This document shows, piece after piece, positions 54,701 to 63,579 of a DNA stretch of 64,000 bases. The position numbers and the translations under genes are program-made. Source of the DNA: CBDFKJ01 sp965248805 (GTDB lineage Bacteria > Pseudomonadota > Alphaproteobacteria > UBA6615); assembly GCA_965248805.1 (NCBI GenBank), contig CBDFKJ010000008.1, positions 124,001-188,000 on the forward strand, given 5' to 3'. The number at the start of each line of letters is the position of its first letter. Positions within the stretch are counted from its first letter, which is position 1. A model generated the notes under the pieces. That model did not search any database. It had not been told where the DNA came from and saw only the letters and a list, made by a program, of their open reading frames with translations.

Positions 54701-54832
54701 ACATATCGGAGTGATTCCGCGCAATCCTACGAAGTCGAACATGCGCGTATCTTCCAGCCCACCGCGCGGCTCTATGAGTTGGTGCGGCGCACGTCGGCGG
54801 GCGTGACCTACACACTCGGCGCAGTGGGCTGA
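51743..54832 (+). CDS. Phosphoenolpyruvate carboxylase-like protein (divergent)
   Basis: A 1029-residue protein with the overall layout of PEP carboxylase but unusual active-site segments. Around residue 171 it has VFTAHPTF rather than VLTAHPTE; at 272-281 SWVGYDLDGR replaces SW-GGDRDGN; the GYSDTGRYLGQ block is close to GYSDSxKDxG; the usual FHGRGGSxGRGGGP appears as FDTHGESVGRGAHP, keeping the second Arg but not the first. The C-terminal QNTG of classical enzymes is absent. The fold and central helices agree with PEPC; anaplerotic activity is plausible but cannot be assumed. No frameshift. A GGAAAAAAC spacer precedes ATG 51743. Confidence 0.8.
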   Translation: MPSSGSRLPMPASSSAARDDAVRRACAAVLDGGKPLLPADVTCLAAAGEGADHAALDADLRATLADLHELAGRDPFSNPIQLLALEINRRIDRKSLTFGQLEQLIQRLTVEAFGFTAARLGRRLGECDPQANLAQVHACIESLATDGKPVDFATFAKRVERAAFGVVFTAHPTFSLAAPLMRLQAQMATDRDMDGAALDDTGRETLLCQAAATQHRPERELNLDTEHAQSMEAIANLQAALRQMYGVVLAVARARYPEDWTRLTPRLITVASWVGYDLDGRADITWSDTLHKRIVLQRRQLQHYRDEINRLLQSLGAAAEAEPLRHILELLESRFDGALVIAEADAAVFAPVAAGAADWLDILGQRAQRMFADRDRRLLDSQPLTELLTRAIECAHTLDDGPVLIGLVILRAELANYGFSMAHTHVRLNSTQLHNAIRRQIGMEEAPDEPSHRRSYMAAIAAMIDGVTPVSINFGSVHAERASAKRLFMIIAQILKYVDATTPVRFLIAETESPFTLLTALYFAKLFGVAEKTEISPLFETRRALERGPKVIEEALQNRHFRDYVREHGRLCIQTGYSDTGRYLGQTVAAAGIERMRLRIGEILAEHDLGECELLVFDTHGESVGRGAHPGGLVERLRYLAPAASRAQLARADIAVKQETSFQGGDGYLCFFTPAAALATATRIVEFACSDPHEDNDPFYRAADYEYVTEFFTMIQFFNERVMVDPNYAALLGSFGVNFLYPTGSRSLRRQHEGGARVDLASPRQLRAIPHNAILQQLGYLATTIGGAGQAIARNPDAFRDLFAASPRFRRLCGVILWSLAHSDLDVLKAYIDCLDPELWLLWATNEHERSLFDERRRVAAYMKTAGHHDNLKSIFQVFQTDTLELRRQVEELSANDDAARDAMVGMPEDVRVNLQLLHALRVALMQRIYLLSTHIPDFSDGHEITLDEMHAQIVHLDIPGTIAALDEIFPRTDTTGSGADFGESATYRSDSAQSYEVEHARIFQPTARLYELVRRTSAGVTYTLGAVG

Positions 54833-54913
54833 TCGAGATCACGAATTGACAATGCCGGCGCGTCGCCTCACATGGCGACGGACAACGGCTCATGACAAGG
54901 AGGACGCGGCGCT

Positions 54914-55201
54914 ATGGCGAACGAGGGCTATCATGAACCGATAGAGGCGTTGTCGGGCGCGACGCGCGACATGCATCGGGCCATCACCTCGCTGATGGAG
55001 GAGTTGGAGGCCATCGACTGGTACAATCAGCGCGTGGACGCCTGCTCCAACCCCGAACTCAAGGCCATCCTCGCGCACAACCGCGACGAGGAGAAAGAGC
55101 ACGCCGCGATGGTGCTCGAATGGATCCGCCGGCAGGATCCGACCTTCGATAAGGAGCTGAAGGACTACCTGTTCACCGACAAGGACATCGCCCACGGCTA
55201 G
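54914..55201 (+). CDS. Encapsulated-ferritin-like (EncFtn) protein without targeting peptide
   Basis: A 95-residue protein closely resembling the Rhodospirillum rubrum encapsulated ferritin. MEELEAIDWYNQRVDA and AILAHNRDEEKEHAAMVLEW carry the metal ligands: by alignment from memory E30, E32, W36, E60 and H63 correspond to E32, E34, W38, E62 and H65 of the R. rubrum protein. These form the ferroxidase centre across a dimer. The protein stops at DKDIAHG, so the C-terminal encapsulin-targeting sequence is missing, and no encapsulin gene is in the window. A strong AAGGAGGA ribosome-binding site precedes ATG 54914. Iron oxidation or storage is inferred. Confidence 0.88.
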   Translation: MANEGYHEPIEALSGATRDMHRAITSLMEELEAIDWYNQRVDACSNPELKAILAHNRDEEKEHAAMVLEWIRRQDPTFDKELKDYLFTDKDIAHG

Positions 55202-55225
55202 CGTGCGTGTGGCACATCGGCGCCC

Positions 55226-55675
55226 CTAGGGATGGTCCTTGTAGGTGTCGAAGTCCTTGCCGCCGCGCGTGGCCGGTTCGCCCCCGGCATAGGCGTCGAG
55301 TTCGATCACGTTGCGATCGGGATCGCGGATGAAGATCGCGTTCATGCCTTTGAACGTGAACTCTCCGGTGAGCGGAATTCGCCTGTCGGCGAGGAACTGC
55401 TTTGCCGCGTCCATCGAGCCCACCTTGAACGAGACGTGGGTGATACCCGGATGCCTCTCGCTCACATCCATGAGGATACTCTTGTCGTTCGGCGTGGTGG
55501 CGGGCCCGAGCAGGTTCAGCACGACGCCGGAAGGATGCTGCATGATGATGGGGTGGCCTTGCTCGAACCCGGTGTCGGAGAGTGTTTCGAACCCGAGCCC
55601 TTCATAGAACGCGACGGAGATGGTTTTGTCGCTGACCCGAATACCGATGTGGTCTACCTTCTCGATGTCAAGCAT
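55226..55675 (-). CDS. VOC family (glyoxalase-like) protein
   Basis: A 149-residue vicinal-oxygen-chelate protein. MLDIEKVDHIGIRVSDKTI then AFYEGLGFETL form the first beta-alpha-beta module, with HIGIRV carrying the first metal His; GITHVSFKVGSMDAAKQFL and NAIFIRDPDRNVIELDAYA form the second, ending in the Glu ligand of IEL. Substrate is unknown. Start 55675 (MLDIEK) is preferred to 55786, which adds residues without similarity. Confidence 0.88.
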   Translation of the reverse strand: MLDIEKVDHIGIRVSDKTISVAFYEGLGFETLSDTGFEQGHPIIMQHPSGVVLNLLGPATTPNDKSILMDVSERHPGITHVSFKVGSMDAAKQFLADRRIPLTGEFTFKGMNAIFIRDPDRNVIELDAYAGGEPATRGGKDFDTYKDHP

Positions 55676-55801
55676 GGGCCCTCCATTCAGTGTGCCGGCA
55701 TGGGCAACCGCGCCGCCAGTCGGTGAGTCGACGAAATTGCCGTGAGACGCTACGGTAGGAACTAGACTGCGTTCGAGCGGATGCAATAGGCATGGCTGCC
55801 A

Positions 55802-56392
55802 ATGATGGGCACAGCGCGTTTCCTATCGGCGATCGTCTTGGCGCTGGGGTTCGCGCTGCCAGCGGCGGCGGATTACGACGCCGGCCTGGACGCCTACCGA
55901 AGCGGCAATCTCGAACTGGCGTTCAGCGAATGGATGGCGGCGGCGCAAGCGGGCGATGCCAGGGCTCAATACGGCATCGGTGCCATGTACCGCTCCGGCG
56001 ATGGTGCCGAGCCCGATGCCGAACAGGCCGCGCGTTGGTATCGTCTGGCGGCCGAACAGGACTATGCACCGGCACAGTACAATCTGGGCGTGCTCTATCA
56101 GAAGGGCGCCGGTGTCGAGAAGGACAATCGCCTGGCCGCGGAGTGGTACCTGAAGGCGGCGCGGCAAGACTTCATCAAGGCGCAATTCAACCTCGCCGTG
56201 TTGTATCAAATGGGCAGCGGCGTCGAGCGCGATTTGGTGGAGGCCGCGGCCTGGTACCGGGTCGCCGCCGCGCAGCGCGATGCCTACGCCTTCGATCGCT
56301 ATCGCCGTCTGGCCGCCGACATGACGCCGGAGGAGCGCGCCGCGGTCGACAGCCGCGCACGCGAGCTCATGCAGGCGCGTGAGGATATCTAG
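55802..56392 (+). CDS. Sel1-repeat protein, secreted
   Basis: A 196-residue protein with a signal peptide (MMGTARFLSAIVLALGFALP, cleavage near AAA-DYD) and four Sel1-type repeats. The repeat units end as ARAQYGIGAMYRSGDG, APAQYNLGVLYQKGAGV and IKAQFNLAVLYQMGSGV, each followed by EAAxWYRxAA. Such repeats bind proteins; the partner is unknown. It is divergent from the VOC gene and 85 bases before the second IS630-type element. Confidence 0.9.
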   Translation: MMGTARFLSAIVLALGFALPAAADYDAGLDAYRSGNLELAFSEWMAAAQAGDARAQYGIGAMYRSGDGAEPDAEQAARWYRLAAEQDYAPAQYNLGVLYQKGAGVEKDNRLAAEWYLKAARQDFIKAQFNLAVLYQMGSGVERDLVEAAAWYRVAAAQRDAYAFDRYRRLAADMTPEERAAVDSRARELMQAREDI

Positions 56393-56474
56393 TCGCCATG
56401 ACGAATCGCCGACCCTACATGGGTGGCCAAGCGCGCCACGACATGTCGCCGCGGCCGTTCTCCCTCCGTCGAGC

Positions 56475-57333
56475 CTAGTGGATTGATTCCAACGTTTGGA
56501 ACCCTCGGTTTCGGGCTGCGATGATGTCGTCGGGGTCGGCTTTCCATATGAATGGCTGTGGGTTGGCCGCATTGTATTCGCGGACGAAGCGGTTGATTGC
56601 GGCCTGGAGATCGACGACGGAATGGAAGACGCCGTGCTTGAGCCGCCGCCGGGTGAGTTTTGCGAAGAAGCCCTCGACGGCATTGAGCCACGAGCAGGAG
56701 GTCGGTGTGAAGTGGAAAGTCCAGCGCGGATGGCGGGCGAGCCAGGCGCGGACCTTGTCCTTGTTGTGCGCCGCGTAGTTGTCGACGATCGCGTGGATGG
56801 CCTTGTCCGCCGGCACCGTGCGCTCGATGCGGTTGAGGAAGCGGATGAACTCCTGATGGCGGTGGCGCTGCATGTTCTGGCCGATCACCGTTCCGTCCAG
56901 AACGTTGAGCGCCGCAAACAGCGTGGTCGTGCCGTGCCGTTTGTAGTCATGGGTCATGGTGCCGGCGCGTCCCTTCTTCATCGGCAGACCGGCGGTCGAG
57001 CGCCTGGATCTGTGACTTCTCATCGATCGACAACACCACCGCATGGGCCGGCGGGTCGACATACAGGCCGACGATATCGGTGAGTTTCTCGGCGAAGGCA
57101 GGGTCGGTCGACAGCTTGAAGTTGCGCCAGCGGTGTGGGCTGAGACCGTGAGCCTTCCAGATCGCCTGCACCGTCGAGGCGGCAATACCGGCCGCCCTGG
57201 CCATCGCGCGCAACGTCCAGTGGGTCGCCTCAAACGGCGGCGGTTGCTGCGTCAGGCGCACGATCTCGGCGACACGATCGAGCGGGACCGGCGCCTTGCC
57301 GGTCGCATACCACAGCAAAATACGGAATCCCAA
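56475..57333 (-). pseudogene. IS630-type transposase remnant, copy 2
   Basis: The first frame starts MGFRILLWYATGKAPVPLDR at 57333 and breaks after SQIQALDR at the same point as in copy 1. The second frame carries LPMKKGRAGTMTHDYKRHGT through WTFHFTPTSCSWLNAVEGFF and ends at a TAG formed with the flanking TA at 56475-56477. Again the N-terminal DNA-binding region is missing. The identical internal lesion in both copies implies that the broken form was copied. Confidence 0.85.
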
Positions 57334-57362
57334 TTCGGACTCTTTCGTTCCGATCCCTCCAC
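56478..57362 (-). mobile_element. IS630-type element, copy 2 (885 bp, inverted relative to copy 1)
   Basis: Same size and ends as the element at 19986-20870, but in the opposite orientation. It is flanked by TA at 56476-56477 and 57363-57364. The insertion is at the TA of the TAG stop of the neighbouring endonuclease-like gene, so that stop is preserved by the first base of the element. Transposase readings are the same two-frame remnant with a few substitutions (for example STDPAFAEKL for STDRASAEKL). Confidence 0.87.
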
Positions 57363-58336
57363 TAGAACACGAGATCCACGGCGACGCCGCCATGGTCCGA
57401 GGGCCAGATGCCCAAGCCGCGCGGCGGCGTCTTGTCCGAAACGGCGTCCCCCAGCACGCGCGGGCGAAGCACTGCGCTCGGGATGCCGACCGTGAAGACC
57501 ATGTCGACACGTTCGTCCAACAGGGTCGTCCTGTTCGAAAGATCAGCCAGCTGGCAGCACGTGAACCCGGTTACTGCGGCGGGGCGGGACGCCCAACTAT
57601 CAACGTACCCGGAGCCGACGAACTGCGCGTACGGCGGAATGATGCCTTCGATTGCAACATCGCGGGGGTCCGAGTTGATATCTCCGACCACGAGCAATGT
57701 GGTTTCAAGCGGAGTGGTCACGGCCAGCGTCCGGATCAACTGAAACGCTTGCGCGGCCTGAAAGAACCCGGACAAGGGATCGGTCGGGTCGGGTCTGGCG
57801 ATTTCGAGATGGGTGTTGGTGAAGCGAAACGCTGTGCCGTCGATCGTCGCGTCAACTGCGACGAAGCCTCTCTCTATGTTGATTGGGCCAACGGGCGTCG
57901 TCACGTCGAGAACCACATCAAAATTGCAGCCGTTCACAGACGGTTTGGCACAAGGGAATATCACGGGCGTCGCCGCGATACCGCTGCGTACCAGGATGAC
58001 GTCACGGTCCCATCCGACCAGCAGGATCGGCACTCCGTTGATGAATATGGGCACGCCGGCGATTCCGGGCGGCGTTACGGTTATGTCCCGAAGATCAAGA
58101 TTCTCGACCGTGGCGACATCGTTGTACGACACACCTTCAGCGTCGAGTGCGTTCAGCGTCTCCGACAGCTGGTCGACGAACGCGTCGGCGATGGACGGGT
58201 CGTCACAGCCCCAGCCCGGGATCGGCGGTGCAAGCAAGTCGAAACATTGGAGGGTCCAGACGTCTTGCAGACCGACAAATTGGGGCTGGCGCTTGGCAAT
58301 TTCTGCGGCGAGTTGTCGTGCGCGTGCGGGGCCGGC
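57362..58336 (-). pseudogene. Endonuclease/exonuclease/phosphatase-like protein, N-terminally truncated
   Basis: The reading from about 58336 down has ARARQLAAEIAKRQPQFVGLQDVW, TNTHLEIARPDP, LVVGDINSDPRD and GLGIWPSDHGGVAVDLVF with the stop TAG at 57362-57364. These are the EEP-domain motifs (QEV-type QDV, THL, GDxN, SDH). The N-terminus before AGPARARQLAAE is missing; upstream minus-strand codons to 58612 lie opposite a different plus-strand coding sequence. The C-terminus seems natural because the IS sits exactly at its stop codon. An inactive fragment unless another start is used. Confidence 0.75.
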
Positions 58337-58786
58337 GTCAAGGTGCGCGTGCGGATCCAGGCGATAGACGACGGCGAGCCTGTCGGCGATCCCTGGTATG
58401 CAATGCCCAGCGCGGATATCGGAGTAGATCCCAATCATCCCGACTATCCGGATGTGGGCGTCACCTACTGCTACCGCAGCCAGACGCTGGAGGCGGTACT
58501 GCAGGGCCAGATCAACCTCGCCGATTGCGTCGTCGACGGAGCTTTCGATCCGACCACGTGCACGCTCACCGACGAGGAGATCCGGTTGATCCTCAGCACC
58601 CTGAGCACCCATGCGTTCAATTTTTTCACCTACGACCTGACGTCGGGCGACTATCGCTTACAGGTCGAGGCCAATCCCGAGACCGACATGTCCAGTACGG
58701 CAGGGAGCACTGCGGGCGCAGAAGCTCTGGTGGGCCTGGGCTCGATGGTCGTGGACGAGGTTAAGTTCGGCCACATCCCGAACTGA
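58337..58786 (+). pseudogene. C-terminal fragment of an unknown protein
   Basis: About 149 residues, beginning near VKVRVRIQAIDDGEPVGDPW and including YCYRSQTLEAVLQGQINLADCV and LTDEEIRLILSTLSTHAFNFF, ending YRLQVEANPETDMSSTAG and VVDEVKFGHIPN. It reads as a coherent extracellular-type beta-rich protein end but has no start, and the preceding bases belong to the minus-strand EEP gene. It looks like the 3' end of a gene joined head-to-head with the EEP fragment at a rearrangement. Family not recognised. Confidence 0.6.
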
Positions 58787-58817
58787 ACCCCGCCGCGGAA
58801 TCCAGAGCCACGGATGC

Positions 58818-58842
58818 GAGGGCCGGCCAAGCGCCGGCCCTC
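58818..58842. terminator. Strong hairpin between convergent genes
   Basis: GAGGGCCGGC at 58818-58827 and GCCGGCCCTC at 58833-58842 form a perfect ten-base stem with a five-base loop. It lies between the end of the plus-strand fragment (58786) and the end of the minus-strand MFS gene. No long T-run follows, so termination is likely but not certain. Confidence 0.55.
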
Positions 58843-58880
58843 ACGTTGTGCGGCAGCATTTGCGCGCCTCCGGCACGTCA

Positions 58881-60146
58881 TCAGCCGGTGAGTGACTTGC
58901 CGGCGTGAAGCTTCGTTTGCGCTTTGCCGGCGACCCCCGACCAGAGCCAACAGCATCACCGCTCCTGCGGCGTAGAACACCCACGCCGCCGCGCCGCGAT
59001 CCACCAGCCAGCCGAAGAACATCGGCGCCAGCGCGCCGCCGACGTTCAAGCCCATCGTCACGAAACCGAACACCTTGCCGACGGAACCGTCGGGGGCGAC
59101 GGCGCGCACCATCATGTCACGCGACGGCCGGATGGCGCCGAACACCAGCCCCGTGAGCATGAACACGCCGCCGATCACCACGATCGGAAGCTTGACGCTG
59201 GCGATCAGCGCCAGTGCCGACGCGGCCAGCAGGAAGCCGATGACGAGGATCATCTCGTGCCGGCGGATCCGGTCGGCGAGGATCCCGCCGATCAGGATGC
59301 CTGCCGTGCTGGCGGCGAAATAGAGCGTCAGAACGACGTTGGCACCGGGCAAATCGGCGCCGTAGTCGGTGACCAGCACGCTGACCGAGAAATTGTTGAG
59401 GCCGCTATTGGCAAACGAGGTCAGCACCATGAAGGCGAAGAACAGAAGCGTCGCCGGTGACAGCAGGGTGGCGAGGCCGCCGCGCAAGCCGGTCTGTACC
59501 GGCCGGTGCGACGGTGAGGACCGGGTCGGCAGGGCGTCGAGATGTCTCGCCTGGGTGGCGACCGCGAGCGTCGCCAACGCGCCGGCCAGCCCGACGATGA
59601 TCAGGGCGCTGCGCCAGCCCCACAGCGCCGTTAGCGTGGCCACGGTCAGCGGCGCAATGGCCAGCCGAAATGGCCCAGCGCAGTGTGGACGCTGAACGCA
59701 CGGCCAAAGCGGCTAGCGGCGTTGCGCGCGGCCATGATGGCGTAGTCGGCCGGGTGAAAGACACTGTTGCCGGCGCCGACGATAGCCATCAGCGCGAGTA
59801 GCGCCCAATAGCCGCTCGCGACACCCGCCAGCGCGGTGCCGCCGCTGATCAAGGCCATGCCGGCGGTCAGAATGCGACCGGCGCCATAGCGGTCGACCAA
59901 GAAACCGACAGGTACCTGCGCCGCGCCGGTGGTGACGTTGACCACCGTCATCAATGCGCCCAACGCGGCATAGCTTATGCCCAACTCGGCATGCAGCAGC
60001 GGAAACAGGGGCGGCAGCACTATTACGTAGAAGTGCGCCAGGAAGTGGCCCGTGCCGACCAGCGCCAGGATGTGTGCATCGCGCCGGATCGGCGCCGCCC
60101 CCGATCGTGCGCTGGTATGACCGTGTCTCACGGTGGCCGACCCCAC
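58881..60146 (-). pseudogene. MFS transporter, twice frameshifted
   Basis: Begins HILALVGTGHFLAHFYVIVL near the start and continues through GALMTVVNVTTGAAQVPVGFLVDRYGAGR (the MFS loop 2-3 motif) and HTALGHFGW. A one-base shift near 59660 moves to the frame ATLTALWGWRSALIIVGLAG and on through GGILADRIRRHEMILV and GAIRPSRDMMVRAVAP. A second shift in a G run near 58945 seems needed to reach a short C-terminus ending KLHAGKSLTG at 58881. About 12 helices in total. The substrate is unknown. Single-base shifts, at least one in a homopolymer, so sequencing error is possible. Confidence 0.8.
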
Positions 60147-60165
60147 TCGGCTTGCGGGTCATTGT

Positions 60166-61265
60166 CTAATCACAGATGCGGCGAAGCGCGTGCCACTGAT
60201 CCTCGGACATAGCCTCAGCACCGTCGGCGGGCAACGCGCGAATCGCTGCCGACCGCTCCGGCGTCGGCGGATGGGTGAGCAGCATGGAAAAGTCGCGGGC
60301 GAGCGCACCTTCGCGGACAGCGAGGCGATCGAAGAAATCGGCCACCGGCTGAGTGGCGATGCCGGCGGCCATCATCAGCTCGGCGCCGGTCGCGTCCGCT
60401 TGTCGTTCGGCCTCCTGTGTATAGCGCGCATCGACGAACAGCTGCCCCAGACCGGCGAGCACCGTGCCTCCGGCGACGTCGCCCACCAGCAGGCCGATCA
60501 GCGCCGCCGTGCCGGCGCTTTCCAGCCAGATCTCGATCGGGTGGCGGTGGGCGACATGGGCGATCTCATGTGCCAGCACGCCGGCCAGTTCCGCCGGCGC
60601 CTCGGCAAAATCGAGCAGGCCGTCGAACAGCAGGACCTGGCCGCCCGGTAGCGCGAACGCGTTGACGATCGGCAGGTCGAGCACCCGCACAACCACCAGC
60701 GTGCGCGTCTCGATGCCGGCGGCCAGTTGTTCGCTCAGGTGCACCAGCGCGGCGTCGCCGGCGCGCGATTGGCAGACGACTTCGCTCAGCGAGCGTCCTG
60801 TCTGCTGTGCCAGCAGGCTGATGATCTGTTCGCGGCCGTCTCGCCCAGGGAGCGCTCCCATTCCGCCGGCAAGGCGTCGGCGACGGAGCGCGCCGCGTAC
60901 GGAATGAACGCGAACAGAATGACGGCGATCGAGACCACCGCCGCCAGACCCCAGATCGCGACCGCCCGCCAATGCGATGCCTGGCTGGGGACCGTGACCA
61001 TCAGGTTTGGACACATCGCGCGCAACTCTGGCAGCACCGCGTGGTCGCCGATGGTCAAACGCTCGTCGGCCTCGTGCCCGCGTCGCAAGGTGATCGGCCC
61101 GCCTCGCGTCGGGCGGTCCACCAGGTGAATCTCTTCGAGCGGCCACAACGCCAATTCGGCTCCGGCGGCGTCGCGAATAAGCATGCCCCAGGCGTCGAGC
61201 TGGACGCTGGCGATTTGGGAGGCCGCCGTCAGTCCGTCGTTGTAGCGCGCGGCAAAAGTATTCAT
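60166..61265 (-). pseudogene. M48 family metallopeptidase, frameshifted
   Basis: The N-terminal part, MNTFAARYNDGLTAASQIAS to EIHLVDRPTRGG, precedes a membrane helix (AIWGLAAVVSIAVILFAFI). Near 60840 a one-base shift changes frame to REQIISLLAQQTGRSLSE, after which LAGVLAHEIAHVAHRHPIEIWLES contains the zinc motif HEIAH with the partner Glu in EAERQADATGAELM. It resembles HtpX/YcaL-type periplasmic peptidases. Intact apart from the one shift. It lies next to the DUF898 gene. Confidence 0.85.
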
Positions 61266-61268
61266 GGA

Positions 61269-62486
61269 TCAGATGGCGCCCATGTCGACATCGAGCGCAT
61301 CCGCCAGACCCTCGCCGAAGCGCGGCGACTCGCGGATCGATTGCACGACGCCATCGACCGCATCGAGATCGGATATCCCGAACCGCGCGCACACGTACGA
61401 CAGCACGGCATGGTAGAGAACGACGTACTTGACCAGCGGCGACACGACGAAAAAGGTCAGCATCACGACCAGGACGATGTAGACTGGCTGCCCCACGGTA
61501 TTAAGGCCAGCGCCGAGCGCGGCGCCGACGATGGCGATCACGACTGCGGCCGCGGCGAAGGCCCCCACCCACACAACGAGATGGACGATGCTGATCAGGA
61601 CCAGCATCCCGACGCTGGAGCGGACATCGAACCGCACCGTGTCGAACCGCATTGCCGAGACGAAGTAGCGGAACTCGTGCGCGCGGTAGCGAACGAACAA
61701 CAGTAGGGCCGCCGCCGCGGCAATCACGGCGGCCGCGGCTCGCCAGTCATCAAGCACCGCGCGAAGAAACTCGGCGGTAGCGTTGCCGTCAGTGTCTGTA
61801 AGAATCGGCCACGTCTGGGCGGGCTGCCAGATCGCTACAATAGACAAGGCAAGTGTGACAATACACCCCACAATAAAAAACAGCCATGCCGGGAAAATGC
61901 CGCCGCCGTTGCCGTCGAACGCGAACCGCCGGTCACCGAAGCGCGTATGGTTCATCTTATATTGCTGCAGGGCGGTGCGCATCATCGGATAGGCCAGGCC
62001 CAGCGACACAAACGTGAGCAGACTGTACACGAGCGCCATCACGGCGTAGCGATCGGGCTGATCTATTCCGGCATCGAATTCGTCGTCACCGCGCGGGCGC
62101 CCGATGCCGTGCTGGCGTCCTGGCCGAAACGGATGCCGCGCCACCGCGTCCGCGACAGACGATAGCGCCGTGCCCGATAGAGGGCGTACGGTGTCAGCAG
62201 CGTGAGCGCCAGTGCATAAGCGAGTTGTACCGGTACGAAGATCGCGAGCACGATCAGGAAACCGAGCAGCAACTCGATCGCCAGGCCGGTGTACTCCAGC
62301 GGGTCGCCACGAACAGCAAGGTTGTTCCAGAAGTATCGGCGCACACGGGGTCTTTGCCCAGAATCGGTACAAACCCAGCGTCATCATATTGAGCAGGCCG
62401 TTGCGAATGACGATGCCGGCCAGCGGCCAGCGGCGTCCATGGAAGGTCACCGGCTCGGGCGTCGCCGATACTGCTGCGTCCACCAT
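61269..62486 (-). pseudogene. DUF898 (YjgN family) membrane protein, frameshifted
   Basis: VTFHGRRWPLAGIVIRNGLLNMMTLGLYRFWAKT is the family's N-terminal repeat. A shift in a CCCC run near 62350 leads to VRRYFWNNLAVRGDPLEYTG and a second segment LTPYALYRARRYRLSRTRWRGIRFGQ. Another shift between about 62110 and 62040 leads to YAVMALVYSLLTFVSLGLAYPMMRTALQQYKMNHTRFGDRRF and a further half with several helices. All family blocks are present. Function unknown. It is four bases from the M48 gene, as is common for this pair. Confidence 0.82.
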
Positions 62487-62487
62487 G

Positions 62488-63490
62488 TCAGGCCCCCGGC
62501 ACCAGCACGGCGGCGCCGCTGAAGCGGCCGGCGCGCAAATCGGCTAGCGCCTTGTTTGCGTCCGCCAGCGCGTAACTACGCACCTCGGTCTTGACCGGTA
62601 TCTGAGGTGCGAGTTGCAGAAACTCGTCGGCGTCGGCGCGCGTCAGGTTGGCGACCGACTTGACCGTGCGCTCCTCCCACAGGAGGCGATACGGAAACGC
62701 TGGAATGTCCGACATATGGATGCCGGCGCAGACCACCACGCCGCCACTTGCGCACGGCGGCGAGCGCGGCCGGCACCAGACTGCCGACAGGAGCATAGAT
62801 GATCGCCGCGTCCAACGGGTCCGGCGGTGTCATGCGGCTGTCGCCGGCCCACGCCGCGCCCAGGTCGCGCGCGAACCGCTGCGCCTCCAAGTCACCGGGT
62901 CGGGTGAAAGCGTACACCTCGCGCCCTTCGTGACCCGCGACCTGTGCCACGATGTGCGCTGCGGCGCCGAAACCGTACAGGCCCAAACGGCGGGCATCAC
63001 CGGCCATGCGCAGAGAGCGATAGCCGATCAGCCCGGCGCACAACAGCGGCGCCACCTCTGCATCGCCGTAGTCGCCGTGGATGGGGAATACATAGCGCGC
63101 GTCGGCGAGTGTGTAGTCGGCATAACCGCCGTCGATCTGGTAGCCGGTGAAACGCGCCTCGTCGCACAGATTTTCCCGGCCAGCCGTGCAGTATGAACAG
63201 CGCCCGCATGTGTAGCCCAGCCACGGCACGCCCACACGCTCGCCCACGCTCACCCGCTCCACTTGGGGTCCGGCCTCGACGACCTCGCCGACTATTTCGT
63301 GGCTCGGAATGATCGGCAGTTTGCCCTCGGTCAGATCGCCATCGACGACGTGCAGATCGGTGCGGCACACGCCGCATGCGCGTACGCGAATGAGAACCTG
63401 CCCGTCCGACGGCTGCGGACGCTCGATGGATTTCGCGACTAAAGGCCGACCCGGCCGTTGCAGAACCATTGCGTGCAATTGATGTGTCAT
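62488..63490 (-). pseudogene. Zinc-dependent alcohol dehydrogenase, frameshifted
   Basis: A medium-chain dehydrogenase, MTHQLHAMVLQRPGRPLVAK with RACGVCRTDLHVVDGD (catalytic zinc Cys), IPSHEIVGEVVEAGP, and four structural-zinc cysteines in CGRCSYCTAGRENLC. LGLYGFGAAAHIVAQVA is the nucleotide loop. Near 62750 a one-base shift moves from AAVRKWRRGG to SGGVVVCAGIHMSDIPAF and a C-terminus KSVANLTRADADEFLQL to 62488. Otherwise complete. Substrate unassigned. Confidence 0.87.
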
Positions 63491-63579
63491 GGCCGCCTTG
63501 TTTTCGGCGTCCGCCGGTAGGGGACAGACTTACGCGTCGGGCGCTACGATCACGTAAACGCGGCCGCCGATCGGCCGGT

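Noticed and set aside
57296..58786. Plus-strand open reading of 496 codons spanning the EEP gene
   Set aside because: Only the last 150 codons look like protein. The first part is the antisense of the EEP gene and of the IS end.
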